From: Macrotrachela quadricornifera
Lineage: Eukaryota > Rotifera > Eurotatoria > Philodinida > Philodinidae
Direction of reading: 5' to 3'
Length of the DNA stretch: 64,000 bases
Assembly (NCBI GenBank): GCA_022393335.1
Contig: JAJEKB010000542.1
Span: 297,189 to 361,188, forward strand
Position numbers and translations under genes: made by a program. The notes under the pieces were generated by a model. The model was not told the origin of the DNA. It did not search any database and saw only the letters and a program-made list of their open reading frames with translations. This document shows positions 47,497-58,443 of the stretch, piece after piece (the first letter of the stretch is position 1; the number at the start of each line of letters is the position of its first letter).

Positions 47497-49039
47497 CTAA
47501 GCATTCATAAACAAAAAGTAATTCAAAAACTATTATGATGTACATATTCTGAAGAAAATAAATTCAATTTAAACCAGAAAATGAAAGTGATTCATACTTA
47601 TGATTACTTTGCATTGTATATCGAGTTATAAATAGACTTTTGAACCAAATTATTTTGCTAGAAATTGTCATTCATATCCTCAGAAAGAAAATTTAAATTG
47701 AAAATAACAAGCTTTCTACAATAATAGAAGCCTTTTTAAATTTCTTTATTCAAAAAATAATCAATATTACATACTGCTTCATTTTCTATCTAGTTTTCTT
47801 TCATATTGAATTAAAAACTAAGAAACTTCTAACAACTATTGTACTTCTTTTATTCTAATTTACTAGGTTTCTATATTTTCCTTACAGCATACCTGAAGTC
47901 TTATAATCTATACTTTATAGAAATCGAACAACTTAAGTAGTCTAAACAAGCAAATATTATACCATATTATGACTGCTGATTTTAGGCACAATAATAGTCT
48001 TCAATGATGATCAAATATTACTAGGAATGTGGCTGATATAGAAAAACATTCTATTTCAAAAAGTATTTTGACAACAATCAATTATTGTTTAATCAGAATA
48101 GAGAGAAATCAGAATCAATTCCTACAACATAGTGTAAATTCATTTGATTCAGGCGTCTGTGATCGAAGATAAATACAAAAAATGAAAAGTTATCATAAGT
48201 AGAGATTCTATTACACAAAAACAAAATCATGATTATCAGGTTTCAAAGATAACATGACAAGACATTTACATCTATGTAAACAATCTACTTTTGACTGTGT
48301 TGTGTTTCAATTAAAAAGAGACTTTTTATGAAATACTTTACTTTTGTATAACTTACAATTACTTAAACTACAGTAGTTTTCAATCAGTTATATAATTATA
48401 AAAATTTAAGATTTTACTCAACATGTTTTCGCTATTCTTTAGTTTATCATATTCTTTACCTATAATAACTCATATTTATACAAACCGTATTTAAAATAAC
48501 AGATCTATGTATAATTAATTTAATTTTAAAAATCAAAAAGTAGGTTGCTTATTACTTGAATTCATTTATTTTATATCTATTGTCAATAAATAAAGATTAC
48601 TGAAACTATTTTTCTAGATTATTTAGTATCTTGTTTTATACTCACATTTTATTCTTAATTTGTATGAAAATCTGTTTATATGATGAGAGAATATCACAAA
48701 CGAAATACAGCTGCACAATATATATTTGCTTTTCTTACATATATTAATATTCTGGCAAAGAAAAGCTTCACGAATATCGTTATGTCTGTTATTTTTCTTT
48801 CCTCTCTTTTTTCTTTTTTTTCTTATTCTTGCCCTTGATCATAGTTTGATTTTCACGACATACACACATATAGTGAGGTACTAGAAAAATGATTTCTAAT
48901 TTTATAATACAATATCGATGGTTTTGTCTGATCTTTTCATAAAAAGAGTTCATTAATATTGAAAATTTATTTTTTTTCATTTTATTTTTCAATACGTAAT
49001 ATGAATATTTATGTTTTCTTAACATTTTTCATTGAAGAT
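47497..49039. other. intergenic, AT-rich, no gene seen
   Basis: The 3' region of the B-box gene and upstream region of the second EEP gene. Frames at 48789-49025 are Lys-rich simple sequence. The end (ATTGAAG directly before AT-ATG) resembles a splice acceptor. Confidence 0.45.
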
Positions 49040-49933
49040 ATGAGCATGAGTGTACATCGCATATCAGTAATGACCTACAACATGTGGAGATACCAAAATT
49101 ATCCTGGTAATTGGCCACAACGTCGACTACCCATTCTTGAATGTTTAACCACATTTACACCTGATATACTATGTGTACAAGAATTACATCCATTATTTCA
49201 TGATGTTATTGTCGAAGCTTTACCATCTCATGTATACGTTAAGGATGATTTTTCTGGTTGGCAGAATGAAAGTAATATATATTGGAATTCAAATCTATTT
49301 AATATAGTAGAATATGGTATTATTGATATTGGTATGATGGAACCGTTACGACGTCTTTTTTGGGTACTTTTAAATATTAAACCATCGCAACAAACAATGG
49401 AAGGACAAAATCAATCGGATAATATTCTTACACAACAAATTTTAGTGGCAACAGCACATTATACATGGGAAGGTCATGCAAAAGAACGTACAACAAATGT
49501 TAATCTACGAAAACAACAAGCACAACGTACTGCAACAGCTTTACATGATCTAGAGACAAAGTTTGCTGATCCACATTTAGCTATATTATTTATGGGAGAT
49601 TTAAATGAAAATTTTCATCCACGACGTATTTTACGTGAAGCTGGTTTTATTGATTGTTTTACTGCACTACGATTACCTCCGCCTCCTACTCATCCACAAC
49701 GTCCTAGTATACTTCAAGAAGATCTTCTGGGTGATTGTACATTAGATTGGATAATGCAAAACAATAATGCACGTCCTATTTTAGCTAATGTTCTGAGAAA
49801 TTTACTTTGTACAGGAGGTTATTCGGTATCTGATCATTGTCCAGTCATGTGCATCTATGAAGTCGGATCTGGACCATATGTATTTAACTTAATGCAAAAT
49901 AACACTTCTACAAACATTGTCAAACCAACCTAA
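49040..49933 (+). CDS. Endonuclease/exonuclease/phosphatase-family protein
   Basis: A single exon from the ATG at 49040 encodes 297 aa. An in-frame ATG at 48959 would add 27 hydrophobic, low-complexity residues. I prefer 49040, because an AG-acceptor-like ATTGAAG lies two bases before it. EEP motifs in order: SVMTYNMWRYQNYPGNWPQ, DILCVQELHPLFHDV (metal-binding Glu), ATAHYTWEGHAKERT, ILFMGDLNENFHPRR, TLDWIMQNNNARP and SVSDHCPVMCIYEV. All six catalytic blocks are present, so it is probably an active phosphodiesterase, nuclease or lipid phosphatase. The substrate is unknown. It differs clearly from the CCR4-type gene at 43.3-44.5 kb, so the two are not a recent duplication. Confidence 0.82.
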   Translation: MSMSVHRISVMTYNMWRYQNYPGNWPQRRLPILECLTTFTPDILCVQELHPLFHDVIVEALPSHVYVKDDFSGWQNESNIYWNSNLFNIVEYGIIDIGMMEPLRRLFWVLLNIKPSQQTMEGQNQSDNILTQQILVATAHYTWEGHAKERTTNVNLRKQQAQRTATALHDLETKFADPHLAILFMGDLNENFHPRRILREAGFIDCFTALRLPPPPTHPQRPSILQEDLLGDCTLDWIMQNNNARPILANVLRNLLCTGGYSVSDHCPVMCIYEVGSGPYVFNLMQNNTSTNIVKPT

Positions 49934-50284
49934 CTATAAGTTTAGAATTTAAAACATCAAAATAAAATGACCATGTATTAACAAAAATGTTACTTGATGA
50001 AATGAAAACATCTTCATTCAAAAAAAAAAAGAATAGATATTTTATCTTGAGATTGGATAATGTGCTTTTTATTATATAATCAATTCATAGAGAAAAAATT
50101 AACTTAGTATAAAACTTTCATCATCAATTCTAATATTTTTGATTAATTATTCCAATCCTTTTCCATCATGTCTTATATCATAATTATTAGATATTGTTTT
50201 TCAAAAGTTTTTATTCATATATTCTTTCAAATATGTTTTTATTTCATATAATTCGAAATAATAAAACAAATCAATTATTGTATA

Positions 50285-51712
50285 TTATTGAATATCATAA
50301 ATCAACATTGATTGTTTCATTCGAATGATTAAATATTGTTTATCTAACATACAAGCATTAAATATAATATCATCAAGAATTATTTCGAATTTTTCTTCTT
50401 GACTATCAACAAGTAAAAGAGAATGTTCATGAATTCCATTTCCATAAACAACTAACCACCGTCGATCATCAATAAATGGTGTTACATAAACCATAAAATC
50501 ACTACTTCGATTTCCTTTTAATGATGATAATGAAGGTTGAATTAAAATTGTAGATAATACTTGTGTTAAATCTAATGAATAAAGACTTATACGAAATTGA
50601 TCTTGTTTATTTTTAATAATTAAACCAAATTGTGAACCAGATGGATTAATACGAATACATCGTATACCTTAAAAAAAGAAAATAAATATTCTTATTAAAT
50701 CATATATTTTACCAGTATCATCTTTATTAATTAAATTATCTTTTGACCAAGTTTTTATTAAATTCCATTGTGGTAATGTACCATATTGTCGAAGAATTTC
50801 TTTTGTATCATGACAACAAATAAAAACACATTGATTTTGTTCAACATAAGTTAAAGATATTAAATGATATGATTGATTACCACGAACTTGTGGAATATTT
50901 ATACATGTATATAAATGTGTATCAAATAATGAAAGAGTCATACGACTTAATACAAGAAAACAATTAAGTATTGAACACCAAACAATATCTGATACAAAAC
51001 CATTTTCTATTGTTAACCATGATACACTTCCACCCTAAATTAATAAAATTATTAAAACAAAAAATAAATAAATAAATAAATAATTACTTACTAAAGTACC
51101 ATTAATATTGTATAAAATAAGTTCATCTTTATCATATATAAGAATTTCATCATGTTTTGAATTACATGCCATAGCACGACATGTTGATGAAAAACGATAT
51201 GATTGTACAGGTATTGTTCGTAATAATGAATGACGAAGTAATGAATAAATAGTTGGTGTATTAAGAATATTAGTTGAAGAACCTATTTCAAGATTATAAA
51301 TTGAACCTGGAATATTTTTAACCTAAATTAAATATATAATAATTAATTAAATTAAAAATAATCATATAAAACTTGTATAAATGTTGGTATTTGTGTTTGT
51401 AATTGTTCTAATTCTTGTAATAATAAATCATGTTTTTGTCGTGTTATTGTCATTAATTGTCTTTGTTTATAAATTTTTAAATTTTCATTTAATGTATCAT
51501 ATAATTGATCAATTTCATGTAATTTTTTATTATAAGTATCTCGTATTAAATTTAATGATGAATTTAACCATAAATCAAGTTCTTTTCGAGCATTTATTCG
51601 ACAATCACTTGATGAAAATGTTAACGATTGAATCATATCAATAAGTCTATTAAATAAAAATAAAAAAATATTTCAAATTATTATCAAATATGAATACATA
51701 CTGATTTTCCAT
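50285..51712 (-). CDS. Coiled-coil plus beta-propeller-like protein, unrecognised
   Basis: Five exons (51712-51702, 51646-51373, 51322-51092, 51034-50713, 50667-50285) join in frame to 406 aa. The first exon is only 11 nt (MEN plus two bases). Residues about 20-90 are a predicted coiled coil (CRINARKELDLWLNSSLNLI, then repeated Leu/Gln heptads). The rest is a series of beta-strand-like blocks with S/T-rich turns (MACNSKHDEILIYDKDELIL, IRCIRINPSGSQFGLII, RRWLVVYGNG), ending LIIRMKQSMLIYDIQ. This resembles TRIM-NHL or WD-type architecture without RING or B-box. No family can be named. The neighbouring same-strand gene 194 bp upstream also looks propeller-like. Confidence 0.7.
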
Positions 51713-51906
51713 TATTAATTTTAACAAAAGAAAATTAATAAATATCTAAAAGTAAAATAGATTCTTTCTAATTAATTGAAATTATAATTTAATTTTTCAT
51801 AATCTTTATTACAATAGTTTTTCTTTTTCAACAAAATAAAAAAAAATAATCTTTCAAAAATCATAACAAAAATCTAACAAATCAAGATAAATAAAGAACA
51901 ATCTAA

Positions 51907-53019
51907 CTAAGAACGATATTTCAAATATTGTATACGACTAGCATTTACATTAAGTAACATTAAATCTTGACAATTTGGTAATAAATAAACAAATTGTTCA
52001 TTACGATCAATACTTTTTTCAACAATCATTTGTTGTATTTCATTTTCATTATTAAAATTAAAAAAAACTAAACGATTTTCTTCATTTTGTTTCATACCAA
52101 TAAATACTAATGTATTATCATCATAAAGACATTTTATCGATGAAATATTATTATATAATAAATTAAATTCATATTTAATTATCATTGTTGTTGGATCTAA
52201 TATAAGAATTTTATTTATTATATCTTTTAAATTAAAAATAAGATATGAATTTGAACATGAAAATATTTCAATATGATTATTAACTATTGAATTAGGTAAT
52301 TGTTTTGTATGTAAATGAATAAATTGAAATGTATAAACATCAATTGATTTTATTGATTGATTATAAATATAAAGACGATAGGAATTACAAGCAATAATAT
52401 TTTTTAATAATGAATTATAATGAGAAAAATCAAAACGTTTTTCAACTAAAAGTGATTGATTTGTATCATATTTAAATGTATAAAGACTTTTTAATGTTGC
52501 AACTAAATAAACTTGTAATACTTCACACCTAAATAAATTAATTTAAAAGAAGTTAAAAAAAAAAAAGAATAATTGATTATTATTTTACCAAAGTAAATCT
52601 ATAATTTGTTTTTCTGTTTTAGGCCATCGTAATGATCGAATATGATAACCAGTTGGTGTAATAAGATGAATTATATTTTCATTTGTATTAATACATATTG
52701 TTGTTGATTGATTATCAGATGCAAGAAGATTTGTACCATGTGGAAGTTTAATAACATGAGCAAAATAAAATTTTGATATATCTATTTGATTAATAAATGT
52801 TGATGTTGATGATATATTATCATTAAATATTGAAATAGGTAATACCGGAGATGAACATATTGGTTCACTAATTGATGTTCGACATGATGATGATAATAAT
52901 GTACGAGAATATTTACTTGAAGGAATATTTATTGACATTAATGGAATTGGAGAAGAATGAATGATATGTTCTGATAGATTAATATCATTTATCTTTGAGT
53001 TATGTTGAATATTTGCCAT
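51907..53019 (-). CDS. Beta-propeller-like protein, unrecognised
   Basis: Two exons (53019-52589 and 52528-51907, 60-nt intron) join in frame to 350 aa. The N-terminal 65 residues are Ser/Ile-rich and probably disordered. The remainder alternates hydrophobic strands with polar turns (VIKLPHGTNLLASDNQSTTI, HLITPTGYHIRSLRWPKTEK, QVYLVATLKSLYTFKYDTNQ, NIIACNSYRLYIYNQSIKSI), as in an NHL/WD-like propeller. It ends IQYLKYRS. No signal peptide. It shares strand, composition and style with the gene 194 bp downstream. The two could be a diverged duplicate pair or parts of one transcription unit. Function unknown. Confidence 0.65.
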
Positions 53020-53871
53020 TTTTGTACTGTTTTATATTATTAATTAGTGTTTTAACTTTTATTTTAATAGAAAAAATTCTAGTGGTTTATAAATATGGAG
53101 GCAAATGGAATTTTCTTCCCATATTCGCGGAACAATAAATGATTGGTTAATACAGTTGACGTATAAAAGTTCGTGATGAAAGATTCTGATCTTTTCAAAT
53201 AAGAAAATATTTATTTTTTCTGTTATTTATTATGAAAACGATTTTAATACTATTTTAAGAATTCGTAATGAATTCCTTCGCCTCTTTCAGCTAAGTCGTG
53301 ACTCTGCTGCTAATATAAGTGCAGTTTATGCATACTCTAGTTTGAAATATTGATGTTCGTTTTTCATTGTATAGACAATCTATGTGATTTAACGTATATG
53401 TATATATTCAGAATCTATTACTAATGATTTAAAATAACGAATATGTTTATTAAAAAATGAAATTCTTATACTATTTTACATGAAAAAAGTAATGTACAGC
53501 TACCAAAAAAATAAATGAAAAAATATTTTTTGTCTTTCAAATTTCGTTGATTATATTCTTTTTATAAATCTTCAAAAATATTTTCATAATGAATTCATAT
53601 TTTATAATCAATTAATACATCAACGATCTTCATGATATGAAATGTTATCATGTAAACAATCTACTTTCTGTACTACATTGTTATTGAATATGACTAAAAT
53701 AAGCCCCCAACATTTTTTATGTCATTATTGTTTTTTTCTTCCTGCTATTTCACAATCCTCTCTGATGCACAAGAAAATGTAATGTTTTTTTCTCTTCTTA
53801 TGTTGTAATATTGCATCATTACTAATATCAACATAATAGATATACAACAGATTGATATACAATATTTAGTA
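53020..53871. other. divergent intergenic region
   Basis: Upstream region of two divergent genes, the propeller-like gene on the minus strand and the F-box gene on the plus strand. No exon seen. Slightly GC-richer around 53270-53330 (CTTTCAGCTAAGTCGTGAC). Confidence 0.4.
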
Positions 53872-55640
53872 ATGTCGACTGTAATGCTATATACTTTACC
53901 TATTGAACTTATTTATCATATTTTGGAAAATCTTGATATACAAACAATTCTTTTTTCATTTCGAAATGTATGTAAACGATTTTATACGATTGTACATACC
54001 TATAATCAATATAAACTTCAATTAAATACAATTTCAAAGAACGATTTTCATCGAATTTGTCGTATAATTTATCCAGAAAATATTATTTCACTTACACTAT
54101 CAGATGGTGATATGACACCAGGACAAATTTGTTTATTTATATCACTTTTTAATATTAAACAATTTATACATCTTCATTCATTAACTCTTATTCAAATTGA
54201 AAATTTTGAATTAAATGTACTTATGGAACAAATTAATATTAATTGTCTACGTTCATTATCAATTAATATTCGAAAAAATCATTCAAAATCAAAAGATATA
54301 TCAATAATATCTCTTTTATCAAATATTATTAAAGCTAAACTCTATAGACTTGATTTAAGTATGTGGAATCATGAAATAAATAATATAGTATGGCCTAATC
54401 AATGTACATTACGTCATCTTACTATTGGTCATTATTTAACATTTAAACAAATTTTTATAATTCTTTCTCAATTATCTTATCTTGAAACACTTGTATTAAG
54501 AAATTGTATTGTAAATGATATAGATCAAATAAAAATTATATTTTCTAATATTGAAAAAAATACAAGTTTAATCTCTTTAACATTTAAAGATAGTCGATTA
54601 CAAATGAATGAATTAAAATCATTACTTTCATTAACACCTTCTCTTGTTCATCTTAAATTAATTGGTAGTGTTATGGCATCGGATTCTATATTAGATGGTT
54701 CTCAATGGGAAGAATTTATTCAAACAAAATTATTATTACTTAAAAAATTCGAATTTTTCTTTCGTGCGAAAATTAATATTAGTCAAACTTCTATAAATAT
54801 TGAATCATTACTTAATTCATATCAAACAATATTCTGGTTAAAATATAAATGTTGGTTTGTTACTTATAATTATATTATTAAAACTGGAACATTAAGATTA
54901 TATACTATACCAATATGTGATTCTTGTATTACATATGAATCAGATTTTGATAAAGTTTCATATACAACTTCTACAATAATGAATAATGAATCATTCATAA
55001 TGAATAATGTACATAGTGTTCATTTAGATTTAACACAATTAATGACAACTGTAACAGAACAAAAAGTAAGTGATGAAATAAAACTAAAAAAGAAAATTTT
55101 TTTTGATTTTTCTTCATATAGATTGTATTACCAGATCATCATTTATTTTGCAATATAAATGAATTAACATTAACTATCAATGGAGAATGGCCTTCTAATT
55201 CTATTAAATATCTTTCAAATCTTATTGATTTATCACATCTTACTACACTTGAATTATATGTTGATATTGACTATTGTTCAGCATTAAATACAATAAATAA
55301 TATAGAATATTTACTTCAAAAAACATTCAATGTTCATTCACTAACATTATCTAATTCACATTGTCAAAGTAATTTAAATGGTATTATTGAAAATTTTTGT
55401 TCAGTTATTCCTCAACATATTAAACATTTGGATATTTATGATATGGATTTAGATGATATTAAATTACTTTTAGAACGATTAAAACATCTATCAAGTATTA
55501 CATTTGTTTTTATTTATGATATGCCATTTAGTCCTACAGAAATTATTGGATGGCTTTCTCAAAGAAGAAATTTCACATATTTAGTAGATAATTGTTCTCT
55601 TTCTATATGGTTGGGAAATAATATTAACATGCAACCATAA
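53872..55640 (+). CDS. F-box protein with degenerate leucine-rich repeats
   Basis: Two exons (53872-55065 and 55122-55640, 56-nt intron) encode 570 aa. The N-terminus TLPIELIYHILENLDIQTIL then FSFRNVCKRFYTIVHTY is a typical F-box (about residues 7-48), which would bind Skp1 in an SCF ubiquitin ligase. The rest is rich in Leu/Ile with repeated LxxLxLxxC/N-like strands (CLRSLSINIRKN, YLETLVLRNCIVNDIDQIK, SLISLTFKDSRL, HLKLIGSVM), indicating divergent leucine-rich repeats for substrate capture. This pattern of F-box plus irregular LRR is a very large family in rotifers. The substrate is unknown. It continues cleanly through the single intron to TAA at 55640. Confidence 0.82.
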
Positions 55641-55845
55641 TTTACATGAATAACATAGTATTTATCATGATTTACAAAAAAATTAATTTGTATAAATTTT
55701 TTTTCCATTTATTTTTCTACGCATTAGAAAGTAAATGAACAGAAACCATTATTTTTCTTCAACAGAGTTGGAATGTTTATTGTAAATATAATAAAAAAAG
55801 AAAGTTAAAAAAAACTAATAAAAGTAAAATAATATTCTAATAAAT

Positions 55846-56907
55846 TTAATTCTCAGGATTGTTAATAAAAGCATCAACTTGTTCTTCAACACTATCAAAA
55901 ACACTTGGTCGATGTGGTTTCCATCCCAATTTTCTAACTCTTTCAGCTTTTGAATTTGATTCACTACCAGCTATATACCAACTATATTTTCCCCAAAGAC
56001 TACTTTCGACTTCATCATCTGGAAAACTTGTAACATCAGATGATTTAGCAATACCTTTTTTATGTATAACTTCACCAATTTTTTCTGAAAGTTGTTTCCA
56101 ACTATGTTTTCCATTTTCAGCAAAATAATAACCATCACGTCCTGTAGTTAAATATGGACTAATATCTGCATTTGATGTAGCATTAGGACCATATGCAGCA
56201 AGAAGTTGATCAAATATAATTATATATGCATCACATAAATCAGCAATATGTACATTATTCCATGTTGCTTCACCAGGTCCAATCATTTCAGCTTTATGAC
56301 GTTTTAAAGCAGCTCGTACAAGTGCTGGAAGTTGAACAGATGTACGATTAAATGGACCTGTACCAATACCATAAATAAGTGGAGGAAGAACGATAACAGT
56401 TTTTAAAAGAGGATTTGCTTCAGCAGAATGAATAATGTAGAGATCAATTTCACGATGAGGTTGTTTATCATCAAGACCATTAATTTGAGTAGGATTAAGA
56501 TCAGAATAGATTGTACCTGTACCTTTCTTACCACGAACATCTTCTGTAAGTACACCTGTACCACTTGTATGAATATAAATTGCAGGTTTTCCTGTTTCTT
56601 TAGTTCGTTTATTTAAACCGGAAATAATAGCTTTAGTTGAAGGAAGATCATCAGCGGAATTTGCTGTATGAATAACAACATGGGATTCATTTGCAGCTTT
56701 TTCGATAATTTCAAATGATTCATTTGAACCAATAATAGGTGTAACATTAAGTGATGCTAATTTTTTAACTCGTTCATCATCACCACGAATAAGGGCTGTA
56801 ATATGAAAATTTGCAGCATTTGAATGTTGAAGAAGGCTTGTTAAAATACTTCCTCCAATATAACCAGTAGCACCAGTTAAAAATATGTTAACTTTATTAG
56901 AAGACAT
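55846..56907 (-). CDS. NAD(P)-dependent epimerase/dehydratase (extended SDR), fungal-like
   Basis: An intronless frame encodes 353 aa. The N-terminal Rossmann motif NIFLTGATGYIGGSILTSLL (TGATGYIGG) is followed by ALIRGDDERVKKLASLNVTP, the strand IYIHTSGTGVL (Ser position of the SDR triad) and LPPLIYGIGTGPFNRTSVQLP. NNVHIADLCDAYIIIFDQLL and GYYFAENGKHSWKQLSEKIG then lead to a C-terminal RVRKLGWKPHRPSVFDSV. The usual YxxxK is not obvious; the equivalent region reads HREIDLYIIHSAEANPLLKT. The combination resembles fungal (basidiomycete/ascomycete) nucleoside-sugar-epimerase-like proteins more than animal ones. Lack of introns and a slightly richer GC content support horizontal origin. Probably cytosolic; the substrate is unknown. 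Confidence 0.85.
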   Translation of the reverse strand: MSSNKVNIFLTGATGYIGGSILTSLLQHSNAANFHITALIRGDDERVKKLASLNVTPIIGSNESFEIIEKAANESHVVIHTANSADDLPSTKAIISGLNKRTKETGKPAIYIHTSGTGVLTEDVRGKKGTGTIYSDLNPTQINGLDDKQPHREIDLYIIHSAEANPLLKTVIVLPPLIYGIGTGPFNRTSVQLPALVRAALKRHKAEMIGPGEATWNNVHIADLCDAYIIIFDQLLAAYGPNATSNADISPYLTTGRDGYYFAENGKHSWKQLSEKIGEVIHKKGIAKSSDVTSFPDDEVESSLWGKYSWYIAGSESNSKAERVRKLGWKPHRPSVFDSVEEQVDAFINNPEN

Positions 56908-57513
56908 TGACTCAATATTCTAGTAAACAGTGATAACTAAAGTGAAAAATAAAGATATATATAGGCAGTGAGAAAGAAAGACGTAAATGAAGAAAGTAAA
57001 AAAAGAAAATGTGCACTCTCATCGATGACATAGCAAATATACAGAGAAAGAAAAAAGAAAAATGTGTTGATAATAATGACAAAGCATAAATCGATATTTT
57101 GGTTTAACATTTATGATATGTTCATTATTTTGAAGTATAAAAAACCAAAATTCTCAATAATAGAACGTCTCTTCCCTAAGTTTTAATGATTTATATCAAA
57201 GATATATCAGCTATTAGTGTAGGTATTCCAAAAGTTTCAGCTATATCTTTTAGGATTATTCATGCTTACAGAAAATATCATTGAATAGTAATGGTACATT
57301 AAAGGATTAGAAAAATGATTAACATTATCTGACATATTTTCTCTCTATCAAACAATGTCATTATAGAAACATTTTACAATATGACCTCATGTACTAAATT
57401 CATTGTACATATAACAAATTGTGTTATGCTAAAAGAAAACATTTAATTCAATAATATATTTACATACTGTTCTTAGAAAAAAAAAAAAAGAAAAAGAATG
57501 TCTTAAAAAAAAT
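56908..57513. other. intergenic, AT-rich, no gene seen
   Basis: Upstream region of the epimerase and 3' region of the small secreted protein gene. No exon or repeat seen. Confidence 0.4.
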
Positions 57514-58035
57514 TTAATGAACATTATTATCCTTAGTTAAAATAGTCATTCGAATAAAAGTTCCATAATCTAAAATAATTTGATTTGATGTTTCAAATTT
57601 AATTGAACATTGATTAAATTCATTTGAAGAAATTGTAATTGATTCATTATTATTATTATTATTATTTAATAATTGTTTTTCAATAGTTTTATTACTTGTA
57701 AGATGATAAATATTTTTAATTAAATTTTTTCTTGATAATGATGTTTTAAATAAACGTAATGAAAATGATTGATTTTTATCTGATTCAAGTGTTAATGTCA
57801 TATTACCCGATGGAAAATGCCAAAAAAATGTTATTTCTCGATTTATACATTGATCAATTGATGAACTAATTGATGCTTGTTGACAATAGAATGATGATAA
57901 TGATGTAGATGAAATAATAAATGAACATGGATAATAAGTCCAAACATTTGTAATTGATTCACATTTTGATAATATAGATGAAACTTGAATAAAATAAAAA
58001 ATAACTAATGAAAATATAGTTATTATAAAGAACAT
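57514..58035 (-). CDS. Small secreted or anchored glycoprotein, unknown family
   Basis: A single exon from the ATG at 58035 encodes 173 aa. The open frame extends further upstream, but starting here places a strong signal peptide (MFFIITIFSLVIFYFIQVSS) at the N-terminus. The mature part has five cysteines (KCES, PCSF, YCQQ, QCIN, QCSI), about four N-glycosylation sequons (NMT, NQS, NKT, NES) and an Asn homopolymer encoded by an (AAT/ATT)n microsatellite at about 57645-57665. The beta-strand-like pattern FFWHFPSGNMTLTLESDKNQ suggests an extracellular beta domain. I do not recognise the family. No second exon was found. Confidence 0.55.
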   Translation of the reverse strand: MFFIITIFSLVIFYFIQVSSILSKCESITNVWTYYPCSFIISSTSLSSFYCQQASISSSIDQCINREITFFWHFPSGNMTLTLESDKNQSFSLRLFKTSLSRKNLIKNIYHLTSNKTIEKQLLNNNNNNNESITISSNEFNQCSIKFETSNQIILDYGTFIRMTILTKDNNVH

Positions 58036-58443
58036 TGCATCATTTTGTGTGCGACAAACTACTGTTTGATAGTAGAATAAAGGAAAAAAAAACGAAATTT
58101 GATTTAATGAACGTATATGTTTACATGAGATAGGGAGGTATGCAGGTGAGCCGATTGTAAACATACATACGTGTGCGTATAGGAAATGTGTCATCACGCA
58201 TTCGATCAATAGACACTAAATGTTCGTCGACAGAAGGGGAAGACATTAATTATCTTCGATTTATTGGACACTCCCAACTATTATTCATTATTTGTTTTGT
58301 TTTTTTTCAATCAATGTTCATTATATCTCATTTTCTTTGTTTTTTATTTAAACAAAAAAAAAATGTAACAGACAGAACTACACAAAAGAAAAGAATAACA
58401 ATAATAAAGACAATGAATAAATTTTAATTTTAAGGTTTTGTTT
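58036..58443. other. intergenic between secreted-protein gene and CDK-like gene
   Basis: AT-rich, with a plus-strand frame at 58173-58427 of low complexity that is not called. Contains the 3' end of the kinase gene and the promoter of the secreted-protein gene. Confidence 0.4.

Noticed and set aside
43271..49933. The two EEP genes as a tandem duplicate
   Set aside because: They are on opposite strands and share only the generic catalytic motifs. Exon structure and flanking motifs differ.
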